This document shows positions 34,220 to 46,759 of a stretch of 64,000 nt of DNA, in pieces. A model generated the notes under the pieces. The model searched no databases and was not told the origin of the DNA. It saw only the letters and a program-made list of their open reading frames with translations. Made by a program: the position numbers and the translations under genes. The stretch's first letter is position 1. The number at the start of each line of letters is the position of its first letter. This stretch comes from Diadema setosum (Eukaryota > Echinodermata > Echinoidea > Diadematoida > Diadematidae): NCBI RefSeq assembly GCF_964275005.1, contig NC_092692.1, forward strand, positions 10,025,643 through 10,089,642, given 5' to 3'.

Positions 34220-35276
34220 AGAGAGACATTGAAAGAAACGTCTCTTTAGACGTTAGACGTTGTCATTATTACGATTTCCCTTCACTTTCTGCATGATGTG
34301 GACTCACCCAGCGACTTTCTGTAAACCTAAACAGCGCCCTCTTTACTGTGACTATACCTGTAATCATCCGTGATCAAAGTATTTGGTGTTCAGATTGATC
34401 AAGATCCCTGATTAAGATAGACTCCCTGGATAGGCTGCCTGCCAATATTTCTCTTGAAAAGCTCCTTTCATTCCTGATTTGCAACAAACCCCTCCTCCAC
34501 ACTCTCGGTTTTGAGGGCAAATAGTGAACAAACGGAAAAAATAAATTGGTGTAGGTAGATGAGACCGGAATAAATCGTGAATTAAAGGCGTGTTTAAGGA
34601 GTATCATTGCGGAAGTGAACGGGTTATTTGCCGAGCAACCGGTCACGCTCTCTGTGTATTCATTCTTACTTCAAGCACCAGTTGAGGACTTTCAAGTTTG
34701 CCACTAAAACGAGATGTAGGCGTTATACCTTTCACTGATGACTGAACGACTGAATCAGACGATACTGTAGTACATGACTGTATAATAATTTATTGTGATT
34801 GAGTTGTTGGATATTTTGTTGTTGCCACTGTTCGAATGCAGTAAAGGCACTCTGCTCTAATGCGATATCCCTATTCCTCGTGGGCATTGTGAACTCTGAA
34901 ACCCTTTACCCAGTATAACCAATTTATAGATGTTTAAATGCTAAAGTCTGAATCTCATCCGGAAGTCTCCTTTAAATGGAATTAATGCACCTTTATTAAA
35001 ATAATCAACGGACGTTAACTCAGGAAAACATTATACCTGTTCACCTAGCCCGTTTTCATAAGAGCGACATGTAGGCCTATGCATGCCTCCAGCCGTGCGG
35101 TGCTTCATAAAAATGATTAACTTAAAACAAACAAATAAACAAAATACACGTAGTAGGAAAAACACACAGATCGACACAGACTCAGACTCCTTTTTTTTTT
35201 TAAATCAGTGATCCTTATTGATTTCATTCAAATAATGTATTCCTAAATAAACAACCCGTCCTATGGGTACTAAAAA

Positions 35277-35560
35277 AGGGTGCTGTTCATTATTCCGAAG
35301 GTTCGATATTCCGAAGGTTCGTTGTTCCGAAGGTTCGTTAATCCGAAACACATAAATTCCCTATACCTAGAGGTTCGTCAATCCGAAAATGAAAAAGGGT
35401 TCGTTAATCCGAACATTTGTGGCGTTATTCCGAAGGTTCGTCATTCCGAAGATTTGTTAATCCGAAAATGAAATTCGGAAAAACGAACCTTCGGAATAAC
35501 GAATCTTCGGACTGAAGAGCCTTCGGAATAACGAGCCTTCGGAATAACGAGCTGTAACCA
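35277..35560. repeat. Array of TTCGTTATTCCGAAGG motifs, two orientations
   Basis: About nine forward copies (from 35287 to about 35468) are followed by about five inverted copies (35474-35551). Copies in a run are spaced 15-16 bases. The array can fold into one large hairpin. The outer ends are also inverted. There is no coding frame. Confidence 0.85.
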
Positions 35561-35941
35561 CTAAAAAATACAGACAGTTTGAAACAAAATTCACATCATT
35601 AATTTTTTTGCAGCAGCCTCTCACTTAAACATCAACAATTATGAGAAAAGTGATTACAGTCAAACTCAATAAACAATACAAAATTGTTCGATAGAAAAGA
35701 AAAAAATTCCCCTCCCTCATAAATAGAATCATTGTATATGCATATCCAATGACATGACATAGCTTGCTGTCAATTAAGTTTTCTTTTCAAAAGTTGTGTT
35801 GGTCTTGTATCAGCATCATTCTGTTGCATGATTTCTTTTTGGTCATCTTAAAAGTTAAAAATAATGCAGTCAGTTATATTTAATTTCTTTACAACATACG
35901 GTATACTCGCATAAACTGACATCATTGAGGGCATGTGAAAA

Positions 35942-36188
35942 TGAAGGGTTTGTTTGCAAAAACCGATAAGTCCATTTTTGAAGATTTTGAAGTATGATCT
36001 CTGTCATAAAGTACAAAATGATACCTTTAAATGATATATTGGTCACTACAATAAAGGTATATTTTTGAAGTTATGGTCAAAAGAAGCACAAATTTTCTTA
36101 TTATTCTCTTTATTTTTCTTGACCTTTAATCGCAAATATCTCCATTTAGCAAATATGGACTTATCGGTTTTTGCAAACAAACTCTTCA
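35942..36188. mobile_element. 247-bp hairpin element, TTTGCAAAAACCGATAAG ends
   Basis: TGAAGGGTTTGTTTGC plus AAAAACCGATAAGTCCATTT at the left is repeated inverted at the right. Length and end pattern closely match 12086-12334, but the inner arm sequence differs. Confidence 0.8.
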
Positions 36189-36699
36189 AATAATGATATC
36201 ACATAGTTTGTAGTTTAAAACCATACAATTACAAAATACAACATTTTATACATAGTGTAGGAAACGAAAAAACAAAACAAACAAACAAACACACAAAAGC
36301 AAAACATACGAAATTATGCATATTACAAAAAGAAAATAGGAATTAAGATACTGAAAATATGCTTGACATAGAATATTACAGTTCAATGCAAACAAATATT
36401 GCTATACAACAATATCTATCTGACTTATTTCTAAACATAGAAAGGGATGTACCCTTGCTTAACATCATACAGTGTATTCCATAGTTTAGCACCGCGACAC
36501 TACGTTTCTTAAAACGTAGTGTAACATATTGCGGTATACATATCATATCGCGGTATAACATATCGAGAGAGTAGGCCTACTAATTACAAATATATAATTA
36601 TGTGAATGATACGAACATAATGATATTATCTTAAAGTACCCAGGTGGATAAGACCGTTATCAACAAGCAAATCGCTTGACTTGGATAACGGACTATAGT

Positions 36700-37249
36700 G
36701 ATTTGGCAAAAAGGTGTATGTCTGAAAAATAGGCACCCTATAATGTTTTTGGTTTTTACCATTTGGGGGGTTTTCGATGCCGAAATTTTCATGTGACCAA
36801 CTTTCGTAAGTCATCGAGCCTTTGTTTCCGAGATATTTGGGGCTATCTCTGTATCATTCTATCAGTTTTCCTGCTTTTGTTTTGGCAAAAAGGTGTATCT
36901 CTATACATACACCTTTTTGCCAACTTAAATGCACGATTTCTAACGGTGTATGTGAAGATATACCTTTTTGCCAAAATAGCGTGCGTTGCAGTCCCTGTAA
37001 ACGTGGTTTGGCAAAAAGGTGTATTTCTCTAAAAGTGCTAATTCTGAAGTATTTTTTTTTAAGTTTGATGCAAGAAAATTATCAGGAAATGAAATTTGAA
37101 GTGAATACTAAATCCTGGAATTAAATCCCTGAGCGCTGCACAGTTTAGATGGCTTCTTACGGTCAAGGAAACTGCCAAAACTTTAAAGTCGATTTTCTCG
37201 GCTTTGTAGTCCTTGTAAAACGACAGACATACACCTTTTTGCCAAAACA
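36700..37249. repeat. Six GGCAAAAAGGTGTAT motifs in mixed orientation
   Basis: TTTGGCAAAAAGGTGTAT occurs forward at 36702, 36881 and 37007, and inverted at about 36907, 36958 and 37229. The outer pair forms terminal inverted repeats. The pair at 36881/36907 forms a tight hairpin with an 8-base loop. Confidence 0.85.
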
Positions 37250-38573
37250 CGACATTATGGCTCGTTATAGTTCTCTCCCTTCCTCCATCCCTCTCTGCCT
37301 CTCTCTTTAAACTGAAGGAACAGAACAAATACACGCAGAATGAGTAGCGTAAACTTTCTAGTAATTTCAAGGTCATTTGACCAAGAAGGACAACACAAGG
37401 GGGATATAACAAGAGGGACGAGAATAAGGGGGAGGGGGTACCCGAATAGGAAAAGTAGAGAGAGAAGAGAAGAGAAATGAACAGAAGGAAAGTGATAGTA
37501 TACAGAGTTCAGGAGTTGGGAGTTATCACGAAGCTAAAAATGATCGTAGAAATAAGAAGATTGGTATGAAGATGATTTCTTCCAGTCATAAGTATGGTCT
37601 GTCATCTTTATAAAGTGTTTTAATGTAGGTATATTTACGTATTTGACCAGAATCTGTGACTGTCCTCTTTCGTTATAAAACTCACTCTCTTTGTTCTTCA
37701 CTGGCATCAAAACCCAGGGATATTGTCTTAGATGAGGAAAAAACAGTGTGGTATCTCTCATAAACCTCTACGACGTCCCCTCCCCTCTCCTACGAACAAT
37801 CAAACAAGTAAACAACAAACAAACTAACAAAACATTACGAGGGAATAATAATGGAATGAAATCATCATGGACAGCAGCAGCGCAGAGTTATCACTTCCCG
37901 TTATTTCGCAAAAACGCACGTCGTGAAAACGTCAAACTGAATTTGGGTACTTGATTATCACTGATAGATGTTCGCTGTGTGAATTCTAACTGCAAAGGAT
38001 CTCGGACGAAGAGCATCTGAAACGCCTCACGTAAAGTATATTTGCAAAGTATGTCCTCTATGTTTTTGTTATTGAATACATAGGTATGGATGTATTGAAG
38101 AAGATGTGATATCATGTTTTGTATATATTCGTTGACTAAAGCTGTAGTTTGCTTCAGATAATGAGGGGAGTGGGAACGCATCTTCGTAATAGACCCACCC
38201 GTTGCTTTCTGTGTTATGGGTGTTTAGTGTAGAAGTCGCACCATCATCAGCTCCGACGACGACGTTCTCTCTGAACCCGCAAGTGGCCGTTGACTTTGTG
38301 CGTTGGCGTGGGTCATGGATGGATGAAAGCCCACGCAAAGTTAATGTTGCATGTTAAACTGTTGTAGCAGATTCTATTGTTATGTCACATATGACTTACA
38401 TGAAATAGTCAATGAGATCTGATTATTCTTAGTCTTGCCTCTTGGCTCTTGCTTTTACTTTTGTTTTACAGGCAGGTACTGCAAGTCTAACATTACGTTG
38501 ACTCTTAGCTAGGCATCAGGCCCTAGTTGTTTATGTATTAGATATCTATTACCCACCACAATAACTTATTAAA

Positions 38574-41500
38574 GGGTCAATCCACGTCAAATCATCCAAT
38601 TTTCAGAAAAGTTGTCACCCGACCCCCTCCGATTTTCTTAAAAATCGCACCAAATATTCCCCAAAGTGTCTAACGGAAAAACCCAAAATATTTTGCCCCA
38701 AGGTCAATTGGTTGCTAAGATACAGCCTCACATAGCAACCGGTGCGCATTCCAAAATATTAGTTAAAAGAAAATTAGGCATTTTTAATTGACTGTTTTAG
38801 CATGGATATTAATGCAAAAATGTTCATTATCTGGAAATTGAGAGAACTTTCTAGTCTTTGCAAGAAAAACTTACTGTGACGCGAAATTGACTTTTCGTTA
38901 ACGTGCACGAGGTCACCGAAAATGGTGTTAAATGTTAATTTCGAAAATTTTAATGCATATTTAGAGGCTAATATCTTCCACATTTCATCACCTTAGGTTC
39001 TAAAATATTATGCTGTTGAAGGCTTTGACTTGCTCAGTAATTTTGAAAAAAAATCAGCGCATTCATGCGCCCCGTTTTTACGGAGAGCGCCCTCAAAGTT
39101 GACAAAAATGAAAAATGTGCCAAATTCAAGGTCACGGATCACCCTTCGTCCCACCTAGGAATGGCATCAATTTTTGTGTATTGATAGACATTTACCTATA
39201 TTATCTTGGGTTATCAAAGAAATATTGCTACCGAAATGTTCAATGGCAAATTTACCCCACCGAAAATGGTCGTAAACGGCCAAATTTCCATGTAATATCA
39301 CATATTGGGTTTAGAGGACATTTCAAATGTCCACACTTTCAAGATGAAAAGCACTAGCCCTGTGATATTTGCAGTAGGCATAGTCTGTTACACATATTTC
39401 AGTAATATATACCACAAAACACTTTTATTACTTAACAATGACCTTGAAATTTAATCCAAAATTTGATAAAAACAATAAATTGCTTCATTTTCCTCATTGC
39501 ACTGCATATGAATATGTGTTTTGAAAGACATTTCACAGAGCAATATTTCAAGAATTATGAAAGTTGAAAGCCTACCTTATTAAGGTTCTAAAGTATTTGT
39601 GCTCTTCTTTCAGATTTAGTGTCAATTTGATCATGAATGTGTTACCCTTGACCTTGAAGCCCTTCTAAAATAGCTGGAAATTTGTTAACTACAAATTACG
39701 CACACGACAGGTGTATTATGGCATGATATACTTGTGATTCTTTCACAAACACAAAAGCTTGGTATGGTGTAAATGTATATACTGGAATTAATCTATACAT
39801 GCTTGCAAGATATGTTACAATCAATTACTTTGTTCTGACAATTACCCTCAATTTATGACCTTCAAAATCATGAGAAATGCCTATTCCTCTCCATAAAGAC
39901 CTGTATTTATGTACTGAATAATAGTTGATAATATGGACGGTGTGCCCAACATATTAGATTCTTATTCTAGCCTGTGAAACGCACATTAAAAGGACTGAGA
40001 GTCTTCTTTTTCGGGGGATTTGTTCTGTACCTTATGAAAACTTCCAAAATCATTTCAATTCTTATGTATTTTCTTGTTTTTGAAATTTCTTATGTATTTC
40101 TTTGTTTTTCATTTTCTAAAGCATAACTGTGTTTTCTTTTATTGGAAATTGTCACAGGCCACTTTTCTACCATAACTAGAATAAAATTAATCAATCAAAG
40201 TGATAGATAGTAAAAATGGTCAAGTTTTTATGAGTTTCCAAACAAAGCACTGTTTTCCATAGGAAATGCACACAAAATCACAAAATATTACTGTCCCCTT
40301 TTTTGATTGAAATTGAGGGTCATTGTCAGAACAAAGTTATTAATTGTAACCTATCTTGCAAGCATGTGTAGATTAATTCCAGTATATACATTTACACCAT
40401 AAAAAGCTTTTGAGTTTGTGAAAGAATCGCAAGTATATCATGCCATAATACACCTGTCGTGTGTGTAATTTGTAGTTAACAAATTTACAGCTATTTTTAG
40501 AAGGGCTTCAAGGTCAAGGGTATAACATTCATGATCAAATTGACACTAAATCTGAAAGAAGAACACAAATACTTTAGAACCTTAATAAGGTAGGCTTTCA
40601 ACTTTCATAATTCTTAAAATATTGCTCTGTGAAATGTCTTTCAAAACACATATTTATATGCAGTGCAATGAGGAAAATGATTCTTGAAGCAATTTATTGT
40701 TTTTATCAAATTTTGGATTAAATTTCAAGGTCATTATTAAGTAATAAAAGTGTTTTGTGGTATATATTACTGAAATATGCATAACAGACTATGCCTACTG
40801 CAAATATCACAGGGCTAGTGCTTTTCATCTTGAAAGTGTGGACATTTGAAATGTCCTCTAAACCCAATATGTGATATTACATGGAAATTTGGCCGTTTAT
40901 GACCATTTTCGGTGGGGTAAATTTTCCATTGAACATTTCGGTAGCAAAATTTCTTTGGTAACCCAAGATAATAAAGGTAAATGTCTATCAATACACAAAA
41001 ATTGATGCCATTCCTAGGTGGGACGAAGGGTGATCCGTGACCTTGAATTTGGCACATTTTTCATTTTTGTCAACTTTGAGGGCGCTCTCCGTAAAAACGG
41101 GGCGCATGAATGCGCTGATTTTTTTTCAAAATTACTGAGCAAGTCAAAGCCTTCAACAGCATAATATTTTAGAACCTAAGGTGATGAAATGTGGAAGATA
41201 TTAGCCTCTAAATATGCATTAAAATTTTCGAAATTAACATTTAACACCATTTTCGGTGACCTCGTGCACGTTAACGAAAAGTCAATTTCGCGTCACAGTA
41301 AGTTTTTCTTGCAAAGACTAGAAAGTTCTCTCAATTTCCAGATAATGAACATTTTTGCATTAATATCCATGCTAAAACAGTCAATCAAAAATGCCTAATT
41401 TTCTTTTAACTAATATTTTGGAATGCGCACTGGTTGCTATGTGAGGCTGTATCTTAGCAACCAATTGACCTTGGGGCAAAATATTTTGGGATTTTCCGTC

Positions 41501-41589
41501 AGACACTTTGAAGAACATTTGGTGCGATTTTTAAGAAAATCGGAGGGGGTCGGGTGACAAGCACTGGATGATTTGACATGGATTGACCC
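38574..41589. mobile_element. 3-kb inverted-repeat element with 1.28-kb arms
   Basis: The left arm (38574-39854) is matched by its inverse at 40310-41589. A spacer of about 455 bp separates them. The ends are GGGTCAATCCACGTC and GACATGGATTGACCC. TAAA directly flanks both sides (38570-38573, 41590-41593) and may be a target duplication. Arms are about 98% identical where I compared them. No transposase is recognisable. Confidence 0.9.
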
Positions 41590-44500
41590 TAAAGAGAAGT
41601 GAAATTTAATTAAAATTTTATTTTAAAGCAATTCAAAGCTTGATTTAGTAAGATTAGGTCTAATAACAAAAATGTGTTAGACCTCTCCAACACTGTAGAT
41701 CTAGGGTAACATCCCCAGTATAGTGCCAGTATTTGGTCACTTAAGCTTTTTTGCAACATTTTTCAAACTAAAATAATACATACATACATCATATCTACAC
41801 CAATGTATGTGAAAAATATCAAATTTTTTAAATCTCAACTTTCATTTTGTTAAATATCTAACAGAATTTCACGAAATCCCGAAATATTTCACCTTGAAAA
41901 TTCCTCGGTATACGGTCACTGGCACCAGTATTCGGTCACGCGATGTGCACGTTCAAAGTCAGTGCGTGTTCAAGGCAGCTGAAAAATGCGAATACTGGTG
42001 CCCTTACCCTACACTATGTCTGTAGATGTTTAGCTCAGAACAAGTCTAGCCTGTACCCATGTAGCCTGTACCAGAAATATGAATTCAGTGGGCGTACTGG
42101 CACTTTTCCCTATAATCCTCTTTCTCCGACACTCTCCAGATATTGTGGATTTGATGATAATGAATCTGCTTGTCCACTGAGTCTGGTTCAAATTGACCCA
42201 TCACTTTGTCAGGTGGAAATGATATAATCTAAGCAACGTTTGCCAAATTGAAACCAAAAACTTTTTTTGACAGAGATTGCAGCATACAGTTGTGTGACAT
42301 TGAATTGGAGTGTCTGCCTTTGCAAGAATAGATTTTAGGATATTGTAACTACAGTGTCTCTCGTTTAAAAGGTCTAGGACTCGGCAAATAGAGGAAAGTG
42401 TTTAATATATCTTTATCCCTGAAGAGAATGTCCATCCAAAACCAATCTCTATTGCTGCATTATCTTGCTATTAATCATTCTACCAAATGTGAGAGAATTT
42501 AATCAAAACTTACCCCATAATCCTTGCAGCAAATAGTTTAGCTTGTGGCCATTAAAAAATTATAAGTATGTTGTTATTTATTTGACCTTCCTCTAATTTC
42601 TAATTAAATGCTGAGTCTTGAGACATTGTCACTTGATAATTGCAAAGTAGAGTGCATGAATACAAATTGATATCTTATAGGCATTTTGTATGTTGCTTGA
42701 ACCAACAGTTCAAATTCAATTTCAAGTATATGACATGTTCCTCTTACACTTCTAATAATTTCTTATTGATGGCTCTGTTATTTTTTTTTTCTAAGTCAGT
42801 ATACACCAGTGTCTTAAAGGGTTTAACCAGTATACACTAATAAATGTGCATGCTCAGTTAAGGCTGTATTTCAGTATGATGTGGTTTTATCAATGAACTG
42901 ACATCTGTTTTTATGAACAATACTAAAGTAGCAGTCTTTTTTTTTTCTTTTCCATTGCTCATTTTGATTCTGAGCTTATTTAAACAGCATTGCCTTGATG
43001 TGTGATTATTCAGAGTTTTTTTGTGAGGGGTGGGGTAGGGGAGGGGATAAAGTCAGCAGTTTTAAAAGACCCAAAAGACATAAAAACATTGTCATGGAAA
43101 TATGGAATATCCTTCACAATATAAAAGTATCGTAAGCACTTGAATATCTTTCAAATTCTCAACAATTTCTCACTTGACTATAAAAGGAAACCATTGAAGT
43201 CAGAGCAATATGAATAAGTATAGTTTACCCATGTTAATTACTATACATCTGCGATAGATTTGCACAGCACAGTGTATATAGTACAGATAGCAGTGGCCCT
43301 TTGAACAATGTGTGTGTGTAGCACAGTCACAGTATCTGATGAATGTGCCGGGATTTCAGTCTTTTGCATGTATTTCATAATGTAGCATGTACAAGCTGTG
43401 GACCAAGTAGGAGACTGTCAAAGGCCCTCGGGGAAATGTTGCTGACATGCATGGTAATACTTGTTCTATTCTATACAAGGTGCTATCTGAAACTTACAAA
43501 CTACAGACTTCAGTGGAGGAGCAACATTGCTCTTATTTTTTTTTTATCATTTTCAAATTATATGTATGTGTACAAGTTGTAAAATCAAACTTTACTTTTT
43601 GTTAGATATAGTTCATATTCATCCTAAAAGCCCAAGTTCAAAGCCCTTCATGTGTGTTTATTGTAGTTTTCTTTGCCCAGGCTGTCTTTATCAGTTTTTG
43701 TTAGGAATTGAATGCATTTTTTTTTTTCATTTTCCATCTGAGAAGATGGCTGGATAGCCTATTATATTCATCTGCACTAGCTGGTCTTCCATGTGGTCCA
43801 GTTGGATGTGAAGCAGACCACTTCACTGGGTTATGCACCTGTGCTTTGCCATGAATAAATGCAGTGGGATTTTTTATTTTTTATTTTTTTTTTTTACATG
43901 GGACCTCCATTTTACAATCGATCCAAGGGACAGAGTGTTTTGCCCAAGGCTTGTACTGTGAAGGGATGGTATGATTACACACAACATTGGCCAGCTAGAC
44001 TTTGGAATGGAACCCAGGACCATTTGGATTTTGAGGCAGACGGGGTACTGACCGGGCCAAATCACCAATCTTAAATTACTTGCATTGCTTGCAACCACTT
44101 TGAATTCAGAACACTGTTGTCTAAGTAGAATGCTGAGCCCTACTTCAGTAGGGCTATGTGATAGCCAAGAGCATGTTTGCACATTTACCACTTCTAGCTT
44201 CTCCTGGGAAATCAGAGTCATACAATTTTTGATCTAACACCAAAGATAGATGATGCTACTGTCCACATCCCACATTCTCTGCTGTCAGAAGCTATGAAAA
44301 CTCACACCATCAGATGTCTTGCTTGCTCATATGCAAGCAGGTGACAACAATTGTCATAACAACTGCACTTGCCAATGAAAAACGCATGCATCTTAAAGAT
44401 TTGTTGAACAACCACATGGACAAACAAGTTGTGACTAATGATTGTATCAGCTGACGTTGACAAGTCACCAAAAGAGGGAGTATATGACATTTATTCTTCT

Positions 44501-46368
44501 TTGTAAATTGTGTTGGGGAAAAAAATGATTCCAAGAAATTGCATGACTTTGCTTAATGTAGCGACATGCCATTTTACAAGGTGGCTGATCAGAAGATATT
44601 GTTGTTGTCTTCTCTTTGTATGCACTCTGATCATTGATAGGACCTACATACTTGCTTTAAATATCATCGTTCTTTGGGTTGTACAGGTTTTACAATGACA
44701 GGTTACTTTCATGGGACATAATCTCCCTGACTGTTCAAATGTTGTCATTTTTTCAACAGTCATTAGATTTACAGTATGTGGTGTTTACCTTCAATAGGGT
44801 AATACAGCATATCAGACATCCATTTTGTCTGTAATTTGTATCTACATGTATTTCAACATTCAGAGTTTTCATTAAAACTATTCATGTATAGCTATACAGT
44901 TAGCTTTCTAATGTCTCTTTACGCCTAAAGCTTAGTCCACAAAAATAGTACTTCCCAAGTAAAATGAGATGAGCCTTGCATATGAGTACATCTCCCTCTA
45001 TGTGGTTGCAAGAAAACTAATCCAAAATCTTTGTTCTGATGTGCTGCCCTCTTTGCTCACCAGCTTGGATGTCCATGAGACATGAAAACATGACTGTCAT
45101 TGCCTGACATGCATGTGCTAACAGGTGCATGAGTGACATCACATAAACATCGCTTCTCTTCAAGGTTGACTCAAGTTAATATTGCCAGAGCTATGCACTT
45201 CGTTGTCCTTTTTTTTTGTTTCTGTGCATTTGTATTGTATTCTCTTGCTCCTCAACATGTGATATGATTTGTTGCGCGTCTGCTCTTCAATGTCTTGAGT
45301 TTTATTTGTGTTCTTCTGTATCATCTCCTCCCACTCCTCAACATATGATATCATTTGTCATCTTTGTGTAGTTTTCACAGTACTATCTGTCTTTTTTCCA
45401 TGCCCCCCCCCCCCCCCATGGAGACAATGTATACTTTTTTTTAAAAGTAGTATACAGATCTTGTTGTGCAGTTGTGTTGTAATCATTGGCACATTGTTCC
45501 ATACTGAACACTGATAAAACTAAACATTGATGCCCTCTCTTAGATGATAATATTCTATGATGACATGGCAGTTACAACATTGTATATCAACAGAGAGAGT
45601 CAAGAACCTTATTTTATGTGTCTTAAATTCAAACTTTCTTGTCTGCTTCCATTAATCTGTCATATGCCACAGCAGGAAAAGTTCTGTTTGAAGAAAAAAC
45701 AGTAACTGCATGTTCAAGTTCAATTTGTAACCAGAGTAAACTCAAACAAATTGAATGATTGCAATTTCATAGAGATAAAATGTGATATGAAATAATACAT
45801 AATATGAAATTCAAAGTTGAATTGTTTTCATAAAGCGATGAAGTCACTGTCACATGCAAATCAGGTGAGGTAAAGATGTCATCCCTTTTCCACTGGCATT
45901 TACGTAAAAAAGTGATTTGTAATTACCAGGTATGTGGCCATAATCCAGCAACTACAGTCCCTTTGCCCATTTTGTTTAGTCATGATTTACCAAAGGTTTG
46001 AAGACTCTAGAGCAATCTAATGTGAAGGATGGTATTTATAAATTCATTAATGTTAATTTACTTTCAAACTGAGTTGTAGTTAATTTGAATAAATGTAATC
46101 ATGACCAGTTTCACTGTTTCCTGAAAACTCATGAAACTCTTTTAACATTCTGTAACTTTTTCATTTCCCTTTTTCTTTTTCATTTGTCTGATTCTGAAAT
46201 GAACCACCCTTCAAGTTGCTTCTCCAATTTAAGTCTTTCAAAATCAAGCTGAGCATGCATTACAATGTATAATTTCATGTTAAAGTTCTATTTTAAAAAA
46301 AAAGGAAATTACAAAATTTGGCAGTGTTCTACAATTCACGTATTAATCTTCAAATAAGCACATTTGTT
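41590..46368. other. Noncoding region, no gene seen
   Basis: AT-rich with short T runs and a weak inverted-repeat candidate at 41702-42013. No exon with family similarity. Confidence 0.4.
41702..42013. repeat. Possible short inverted-repeat element
   Basis: TAGGGTAACATCCCCAGTAT with GCCAGTATTTGGTCAC at the left is partly answered by GAATACTGGTGCCCTTACCCTA at the right. A second CACCAGTATTCGGTCACG lies inside. The arms are imperfect. Confidence 0.4.
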
Positions 46369-46759
46369 TTAAAGGGTGTGTACAGTTCTGGTCGAGGTGA
46401 AGATTTAGCTTTTAACGTTTTGTGAGATATTCAGAAACCACTCTATGAGATGCCAAAGAGCATGCAGTTGTAAGGGGTATCAAAAGTTTATTCGATGAAA
46501 ATCGGTTTTGAAATGGCTGAGATATCCAAAAACAAGGTGAAACAAAGATATACTAATAAAGTTGGGGCATGTCGCCTTTTATTATTAGAACTTTTTTGGA
46601 TATCTCAGCCATTTGAAAACCAATTTTCGTCAAATAAACGTTGAATCCTTCTTAAAATTACATGCTCTTTCATATTTCATAAGAGGCTTTTCATTATCTC
46701 ACTTAGGAATGTTCAAAACATGAATCTCTACCTCAACCAGTACTGTACAGTCCCTTTAA
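46369..46759. mobile_element. Foldback MITE, family 2, copy 3
   Basis: TTAAAGGGTGTGTACAGTTC at the left and TACTGTACAGTCCCTTTAA at the right. The inner arms meet around GATATCTCAGCCATTTG. More diverged than copies 1 and 2. Confidence 0.8.

Larger units (their letters stand above)
34220..38569. other. Noncoding region with modular inverted arrays
   Basis: No exon is recognisable. It contains three elements listed separately (35277-35560, 35942-36188, 36700-37249). The remainder is AT-rich and looks single-copy. Confidence 0.45.

Noticed and set aside
35277..35560. CRISPR array
   Set aside because: Copies abut each other, vary in sequence and reverse orientation. No spacers.
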